From an uncultured Campylobacter sp. (GTDB lineage: Bacteria; Campylobacterota; Campylobacteria; Campylobacterales; Campylobacteraceae), in the NCBI RefSeq assembly GCF_938017615.1, contig NZ_CALIJA010000092.1, positions 1 to 10,626 on the forward strand: a DNA stretch of 10,626 nt. Direction: 5' to 3'. Shown piece by piece: positions 7,586-10,626 of this stretch. Position numbers and translations under genes: made by a program. Each line of letters begins with the position of its first letter. Position 1 is the stretch's first letter. The notes beneath the pieces were generated by a model. The model was not told where the DNA came from, ran no database searches, and was given only the letters and a program-made list of their open reading frames with translations.

Positions 7586-7842
7586 CCGCGTCGCCGCAGG
7601 ACGGATATTTCGCCATGTCGAAGCGAGATAAAATTCTGCGTTGTCGCCGTGCCGAAGCGAGATAGAATTCCGTGCCGCCATAAGATAGACACGAGAAAAA
7701 TTCTATGTCGCCGCGATATGGACGTAAGATAAATTTTTATGGCAACGTAATAAAATTTCGCGTCGCCGCGAGACGGACGCTCCACTGCGACAAAGCAATA
7801 AAATTCCGTCATCGCAAGACGCAAAATAAAATTCCATCGCCG
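7586..7842. repeat. Degenerate tandem repeat, about 34 bp unit (ATAAAATTC ... TCGCCG)
   Basis: ATAAAATTC or a close variant begins at 7628, 7662, 7695, 7729, 7750, 7798 and 7826. The first four are spaced 34, 33 and 34 bases; later spacings vary (21, 48, 28). Between them GTCGCCG or a variant recurs (7591, 7643, 7707, 7762, 7837). The unit therefore reads roughly ATAAAATTC-n(3-6)-GTCGCCG-n(10-18). The array ends 35 bases before rbfA. The units are too diverged and too closely spaced for a CRISPR array. A minus-strand frame across it (7471-7824) only translates the repeat. Confidence 0.6.
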
Positions 7843-7877
7843 CGCAATCTGCGGTGATTTAAGATAGTGAGGTAAAG

Positions 7878-8243
7878 ATGAATCCGACCGAACTCAGAAG
7901 ACTGCGCACGCAAAGCGTGCTAAAGCAGCTCATCCCCGAAGCGCTCGCGAGCCTTGAGGACGAGCTTTTGCGCGGGCTGTGCGTCACCGACGTGGAGTGC
8001 AAGCGCGGGCGCTACGACGCGTTCGTATATCTGGATAAAAACGCCTTCGACGAGCGCGAGCAGGAATTCGTGCTCGAAAAGCTCGGCCGCGTGGCGAGAT
8101 ATTTGCAAAACTTCTGCGCCGAGGCGGAGGGCTGGTACCGCTGCCCCGCGTTTCACTTCAAATTTGACGACCGCTTGGAGTATCAAAACAAAATGGACGA
8201 TCTTTTTGACAAAATAGAGGAGGAGCTGCGCAAAAATGGTTGA
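7878..8243 (+). CDS. rbfA: Ribosome-binding factor A
   Basis: RbfA is a small KH-like protein that binds the immature 30S subunit and helps mature the 5' end of 16S rRNA, mainly under cold stress. The 121-residue product matches the epsilonproteobacterial form, with conserved LKQLIPEALASL, CKRGRYDAFVYLDK and a C-terminal GWYRCPAFHFKFDDRLEYQNKMD. GAGG at 7869-7872 lies five bases before the ATG. The gene overlaps rimP by eight bases in another frame. It normally sits directly behind infB; here 1,195 bases of repeat-rich DNA come between, so it may need its own promoter. I see no strong -10 box just upstream. Confidence 0.93.
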   Translation: MNPTELRRLRTQSVLKQLIPEALASLEDELLRGLCVTDVECKRGRYDAFVYLDKNAFDEREQEFVLEKLGRVARYLQNFCAEAEGWYRCPAFHFKFDDRLEYQNKMDDLFDKIEEELRKNG

Positions 8244-8655
8244 TTTAGAGGCTTTGGCGCGCGAGTGCGGCGTGCAGCTTTACGACGTGGAGGCGGTGAG
8301 CGAAAACGGCAGAACGATCTACCGCATCAGCATCACAAAAGCGGGCGGCGTGGGCCTAGACGATTGCGAGCGGCTATCGCGGCTGCTCTCGCCGATTTTC
8401 GATGTGGAGCCGCCGCTTGAGGGCGAATGGACGCTGGAGGTCGGCTCGCCCGGGCTTGAGCGCAAGCTAAGCAAGCCGCAACATTTCGCAAACTCCGCGG
8501 GCGAGCTGGTGCGCCTAAGCCGCACGGACGGGCAGAAGCTAAGCGGCGAGGTGCTTGGCTGCGAAGGCGGCGTGCTTAGACTGCGCACGGACGGCGGCGA
8601 GGTAAGCGTGCGACTTGACGAGATCAAAAAGGCGCGAACCTACGTGCAGTGGTAG
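8236..8655 (+). CDS. rimP: Ribosome maturation factor RimP
   Basis: RimP acts early in 30S assembly, helping protein S12 and other proteins join. The 139-residue product has the usual two parts: an N-terminal alpha/beta domain ending in the family signature EVGSPGLERKL (GSPGLER at residues 70-76), then an SH3-like barrel (about 80-139). GAGGAGGAG at 8217-8225, inside rbfA, is the ribosome binding site, ten bases before the ATG, so translation is coupled to rbfA. The coding sequence is very GC-rich (the sampled stretch 8401-8460 is 70% GC), in clear contrast with the first genes of the window. The protein is somewhat shorter than E. coli RimP (about 150). Confidence 0.93.
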   Translation: MVDLEALARECGVQLYDVEAVSENGRTIYRISITKAGGVGLDDCERLSRLLSPIFDVEPPLEGEWTLEVGSPGLERKLSKPQHFANSAGELVRLSRTDGQKLSGEVLGCEGGVLRLRTDGGEVSVRLDEIKKARTYVQW

Positions 8656-8664
8656 CGATGTAGA

Positions 8665-8696
8665 TTTTAAAGCTCTGCGCGCAGCTTTGAAATTTT
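8665..8696 (+). terminator. Intrinsic terminator candidate after rimP
   Basis: TTTTAAAGCT (8665-8674) pairs with AGCTTTGAAA (8683-8692) over ten positions, with one G-T pair, around the eight-base loop CTGCGCGC. It is followed at once by TTTT. The hairpin begins nine bases after the rimP stop, as expected for the end of the infB-rimP unit. The stem is rather AT-rich and the T-run short, so termination may be partial. Confidence 0.5.
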
Positions 8697-9193
8697 GCGA
8701 ATGAGGCTTTAAAATGTGTCGCACTAGATTTGCTGGTTTGAAATTTTGGCTTGGAATTTCGAGGTTTAAATTTTAAAATCGCTTTTGAAATTTACGGCTC
8801 TTAGCTGCTCTTAATCTCTCGCGGCACTCGGCGCAAAATTTTAAATTTCCAGCGCCGCTTTGCTTGTTTTGAAATTTTATCTTACGCCGATAAAAGGTAA
8901 TTTTTCACGCTACTAGGCGGCGCTTTAAAATTTCACGCTGCGCCGCTAAAAGATAAGTTTTGCGTGATGCTTGCGCGTTGCTTTGGAATTTTACGTCGCG
9001 TTAAAAGGCGGCTAAATTTAAAATTTACGCGCTGTTTTGGATGCGATAAAATTCCACGCCGAAATTCCGTCCGTAAATTTTTGATACAAAAATTCCTGTG
9101 TCAAATTTCGCTTTAAAATTTTGCCCGCAGAATTTCAAGAGGCTAAATTCCGCCCATAAATTTACGCTTTAAAACTCTGCGGGCGGAGGTTTG
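8697..9193. other. Gene-free, AAATTT-rich stretch between rimP and the small membrane-protein gene
   Basis: About 500 bases without a recognisable gene. AAATTT or AAATTTT recurs throughout, mixed with GCGC-rich pieces, in the same style as the gap after infB. A degenerate tandem repeat lies at 8885-9030 and is listed separately. A GCGATAAAATTCC near 9045 is another copy of the short motif found upstream of rbfA. Confidence 0.45.
8885..9030. repeat. Degenerate tandem repeat, 55-56 bp unit
   Basis: The word (C)GCCGnTAAAAG heads two units, with TAAAAG at 8891 and 8947; a third, shortened and more diverged head (GCGTTAAAAG) has TAAAAG at 9002, giving spacings of 56 and 55. Within units, TAAnTTTT follows the head, and (G)CTTTnnAATTTnACG closes units one and two. 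The central part has diverged. No protein frame runs through the units. Confidence 0.45.
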
Positions 9194-9234
9194 CGCGCCG
9201 CTCATTTGATAATTGAATTTCGCTGGGCGGCGCG
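9194..9234 (-). terminator. GC-rich hairpin downstream of the minus-strand membrane-protein gene
   Basis: CGCGCCGC (9194-9201) pairs perfectly with GCGGCGCG (9227-9234), and three further pairs extend inwards, leaving a loop of about 19 bases. It lies 12 bases after the stop of the minus-strand gene. No T-run follows on that strand, so it could be a weak terminator or a 3'-end-stabilising hairpin. Confidence 0.3.
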
Positions 9235-9245
9235 GATGTTTGCGA

Positions 9246-9500
9246 CTATGAAGCGGAGATTCCGATCGTGGCTAGCAGTACGGGCGAGGTCATGAGCCCT
9301 ACGATCGTAAGGATCCACGCTAATATCGCTATTACGAGCGAGGCTTGCTTTTTGACGGCTTGATAGGTCGCGGCGATCGCACACAAAAACGCAAGCGGAA
9401 CGAAAACGATCCCTAGGAAAAAGATCCCTAAAATCGCGAAGACTATGGAGAGTATCCCAAGCACGTTTGATTGGGGTTGAACGGTTGGTTGTTCAGACAT
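9246..9500 (-). CDS. Small hydrophobic membrane protein of unknown function
   Basis: 84 residues on the minus strand. A short polar N-terminus (MSEQPTVQPQSN) is followed by a hydrophobic stretch at about 13-45, broken by a proline at 35 and probably forming one or two membrane helices. Then comes a short charged turn (QAVKKQ, 47-52) and another membrane helix at about 54-80. The layout resembles DUF4190-type small membrane proteins, but I do not recognise a family with certainty. AAAGGA at 9506-9511 (read on the minus strand) is well placed before the ATG, which supports a real gene. It is the only minus-strand gene in the window and lies alone between two gene-free stretches. A run of 15 G lies 33 bases before the start codon on its own strand, which suggests phase-variable expression. 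Confidence 0.75.
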   Translation of the reverse strand: MSEQPTVQPQSNVLGILSIVFAILGIFFLGIVFVPLAFLCAIAATYQAVKKQASLVIAILAWILTIVGLMTSPVLLATIGISAS

Positions 9501-9519
9501 TTTAATCCTTTGAAAAAAA

Positions 9520-9525
9520 ATTATT
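9520..9525 (-). promoter_or_regulatory. -10-like box (AATAAT) upstream of the small membrane-protein gene
   Basis: Read on the minus strand, AATAAT differs from TATAAT at one position. It lies seven bases downstream of the G15 tract and would start transcription in the A/T run just before the ribosome binding site, giving a short leader of roughly 13 bases. The G tract would then occupy the spacer upstream of the -10 box. Confidence 0.4.
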
Positions 9526-9532
9526 TAATTCT

Positions 9533-9547
9533 CCCCCCCCCCCCCCC
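9533..9547. repeat. Homopolymer of 15 C (15 G on the minus strand)
   Basis: An uninterrupted run of 15 C, the only long G/C homopolymer in the window. Campylobacter genomes use runs of eight or more G/C as phase-variation switches that change length by slipped-strand mispairing. This one lies between genes, upstream of the minus-strand gene ending at 9500, so it would act on transcription rather than reading frame. Its exact length in a population is likely to vary, and the assembled value of 15 may be a consensus. Confidence 0.9.
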
Positions 9548-9881
9548 TGAATTTGAGCTGAAATCAAGCCGCGACTTTTGAAATTTAATATTCGCGCCCG
9601 ATTGCGGTTTTGCCCTAGCACTCCATTAGAATTTTACTTCGCAAAATTAGCGTTTGCGCGCGCTATCGATACGCTCGTTCGCGCGATAGGCGAAAATTCT
9701 TGGCGTGCGAAACGGACGCCGCAAAATTTACGATTTAGGATAAAATTCTAAAACCTGTGGTAAGATTTCGCAGTTTTGTTCCCGCGCGGAATCTTGCTCC
9801 TATGCATACGGCGCGCGGCTTGCACTCTGATAAATTTTGCGCTTAAAGCAGGCTTGTAGCAGCAAATGTATTTGGAATGTG
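9548..9881. other. Gene-free stretch, no recognised content
   Basis: No protein or RNA gene is recognised. A small inverted repeat CTATCG (9662-9667) / CGATAG (9684-9689) and scattered AAATTT motifs are present. Two more copies of the short motif GATAAAATTCT occur: one on the plus strand near 9738 and a variant on the minus strand near 9630. Frames on both strands are short and lack ribosome binding sites. Confidence 0.35.
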
Positions 9882-9990
9882 AGTCGGCGAACCGGTACGG
9901 CACGGGCGAGCGTAGGCGGGCAAGCGGGTTGCGTCCGAGGCGTAATCCGTTGCGGGCATACTAGGTTGCCGACTAGCCGCAATTCGGCTA
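9882..9990 (+). ncRNA. Structured RNA candidate upstream of ribD
   Basis: Several stems nest in order. An outer stem of 11 pairs joins 9882-9893 (AGTCGGCGAACC) with 9964-9974 (GGTTGCCGACT), with one bulged G at 9889. Inside are a 4-pair stem, TACG (9896-9899) with CGTA (9911-9914), and an 11-pair hairpin, 9923-9933 with 9941-9951, closed by the loop TCCGAGG and including three G-T pairs. Directly after comes TAGCCG-CAATT-CGGCTA (9974-9990). The G-T pairs within a long stem suggest an RNA rather than a DNA palindrome. I find no match to tRNA, SRP RNA, RNase P RNA or the FMN riboswitch. It ends 44 bases before ribD, so it may be a leader element or a separate small RNA. Confidence 0.3.
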
Positions 9991-10033
9991 AGCAAGCGCA
10001 GCGGAGCGGGACAATTTAAATTTTGGATCTTGT

Positions 10034-10626
10034 ATGAACGACGAATTTTACATGGATTTGGCGCTGCGGGCTGCGTGGCGCTATCAGGCCTTGACGCTAC
10101 CCAATCCCGCCGTGGGCTGCGTGCTTCTGGATAGGGGCGGCAGGGTTCTTGGCATAGGCGCGCATAAAAAGGCGGGCTTTTTGCATGCCGAGGCAAACGC
10201 CGTTTTTGCCGCGCTGTGCGATCTGGACGCAAATTTCGCGCAGGATTTTGCTCGCGAATATGCCCGCGAATTCGGCGTTAAATTTCAAAACTTAGAAGCT
10301 CTAAAAAGCGCGCTTTTGCAACCGAGCTTCACCTATGATTTTATCTTAAACCGTCACGGCGGGCTTTTACGCGGCGCTTGCGCCTACGTCACGCTCGAGC
10401 CCTGCGCGCACCGCGGCAGGACCCCGTCTTGCGCCGAGCTTTTGGCGCAGCTCGGGCTATCGCGCGTGGTAATCGGCACGCGCGATACGAACGCGCAGGC
10501 TGCGGGCGGCGCGGAAATTTTACGCCGCGGGGGCATAGAGGTGAAATTTGACGTTTGCCGTGCCGCGGCGACGGAGCTTGCGGAGCCGTTTTATCTGGCG
10601 CGCGAGGGCGGCTTTTGCTTCATCAA
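10034..10626 (+). CDS. ribD: Riboflavin biosynthesis protein RibD (deaminase/reductase), 5' part
   Basis: RibD deaminates and then reduces the pyrimidine intermediate made from GTP in riboflavin synthesis. The first 197 codons are present and the gene runs off the window. The N-terminal zinc deaminase domain is complete: H51-A-E53 gives a zinc ligand and the catalytic glutamate, and P123-C124 plus C133 in PCAHRGRTPSC give the other ligands. Between the two motifs lie about 70 residues, some 40 more than in E. coli or Bacillus RibD; as I recall, Campylobacter RibD proteins share this insert. The reductase domain would follow just beyond the window. The ATG at 10034 gives the expected N-terminus (MNDEFYMDLALRAAW); the ribosome binding site is weak (GGAT at 10025-10028). 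Confidence 0.9.
   Translation, partial: MNDEFYMDLALRAAWRYQALTLPNPAVGCVLLDRGGRVLGIGAHKKAGFLHAEANAVFAALCDLDANFAQDFAREYAREFGVKFQNLEALKSALLQPSFTYDFILNRHGGLLRGACAYVTLEPCAHRGRTPSCAELLAQLGLSRVVIGTRDTNAQAAGGAEILRRGGIEVKFDVCRAAATELAEPFYLAREGGFCFI

Noticed and set aside
7471..7824. Minus-strand open frame of 117 codons in the infB-rbfA gap
   Set aside because: It is the translation of the degenerate tandem repeat: recurring RHRIFL/RHGILS-type pieces, no ribosome binding site and no recognisable domain.
7586..7842. CRISPR array
   Set aside because: The repeats are diverged, spacing changes from 21 to 48 bases, there are no uniform spacers and no cas genes.
9882..9990. tRNA or tmRNA gene
   Set aside because: There is no seven-pair acceptor stem with an adjoining T arm (GTTCGA) and no CCA end; the stem sizes and spacing do not fit.
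9550..10033. FMN riboswitch upstream of ribD
   Set aside because: None of the conserved segments of the RFN element is found in the leader.
9843..10232. Minus-strand open frame of 129 codons antisense to the ribD start
   Set aside because: It overlaps the conserved RibD deaminase coding sequence and the product is a Pro/Arg/Ala-rich shadow without a ribosome binding site.

Overview
The window looks like chromosomal DNA of an epsilonproteobacterium, most likely a Campylobacter with moderately high GC, of the C. gracilis, C. showae or C. curvus type. This rests on remembered protein resemblance to C. jejuni (LpxC, ThrB, RbfA, the short TsaB) and on the gene order M23 peptidase - lpxC - tsaB - thrB - ylxR - infB - rbfA - rimP, which matches the Cj0131-Cj0138 segment of C. 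jejuni as I recall it. Species assignment is inference; no search was run.

Positions 75-3741 form a compact plus-strand cluster: a membrane-anchored M23 peptidase, lpxC (lipid A synthesis), a short tsaB (tRNA t6A modification) and thrB (homoserine kinase). lpxC has its own -10 box, and this box shows that the true lpxC start is 1505. tsaB has no ATG, GTG or TTG at its N-terminus and probably starts at ATT 2414. Positions 3763-6682 hold ylxR and infB, which overlap by 17 bases. rbfA (7878-8243) and rimP (8236-8655) overlap by 8 bases. Together ylxR, infB, rbfA and rimP make the usual translation-initiation and 30S-maturation module, followed by a plausible terminator after rimP.

The unusual part is how much gene-free DNA lies in and after this module: 6683-7877 (splitting infB from rbfA), 8656-9245 and 9501-10033. 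These gaps hold dense AAATTT motifs, a degenerate tandem repeat of about 34 bp built on ATAAAATTC and TCGCCG, a degenerate 55-56 bp tandem repeat, and no convincing coding sequence. Within them sits one small minus-strand membrane-protein gene (9246-9500). Its upstream region carries an uninterrupted run of 15 C on the plus strand (15 G on the gene's own strand), next to a possible -10 box. This is the best candidate in the window for phase-variable expression. A structured-RNA candidate (9882-9990) precedes ribD, which begins at 10034 and runs off the end.

GC content rises strongly from the first genes (AT-rich) to rimP (one sampled 60-base stretch is 70% GC), which makes the AT-rich motifs of the gaps stand out. 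I see no defence system, transposon, CRISPR array, tRNA or rRNA. The most interesting items are the G15 tract, the non-standard tsaB start, the repeat-filled split of infB and rbfA, and the folded element upstream of ribD.
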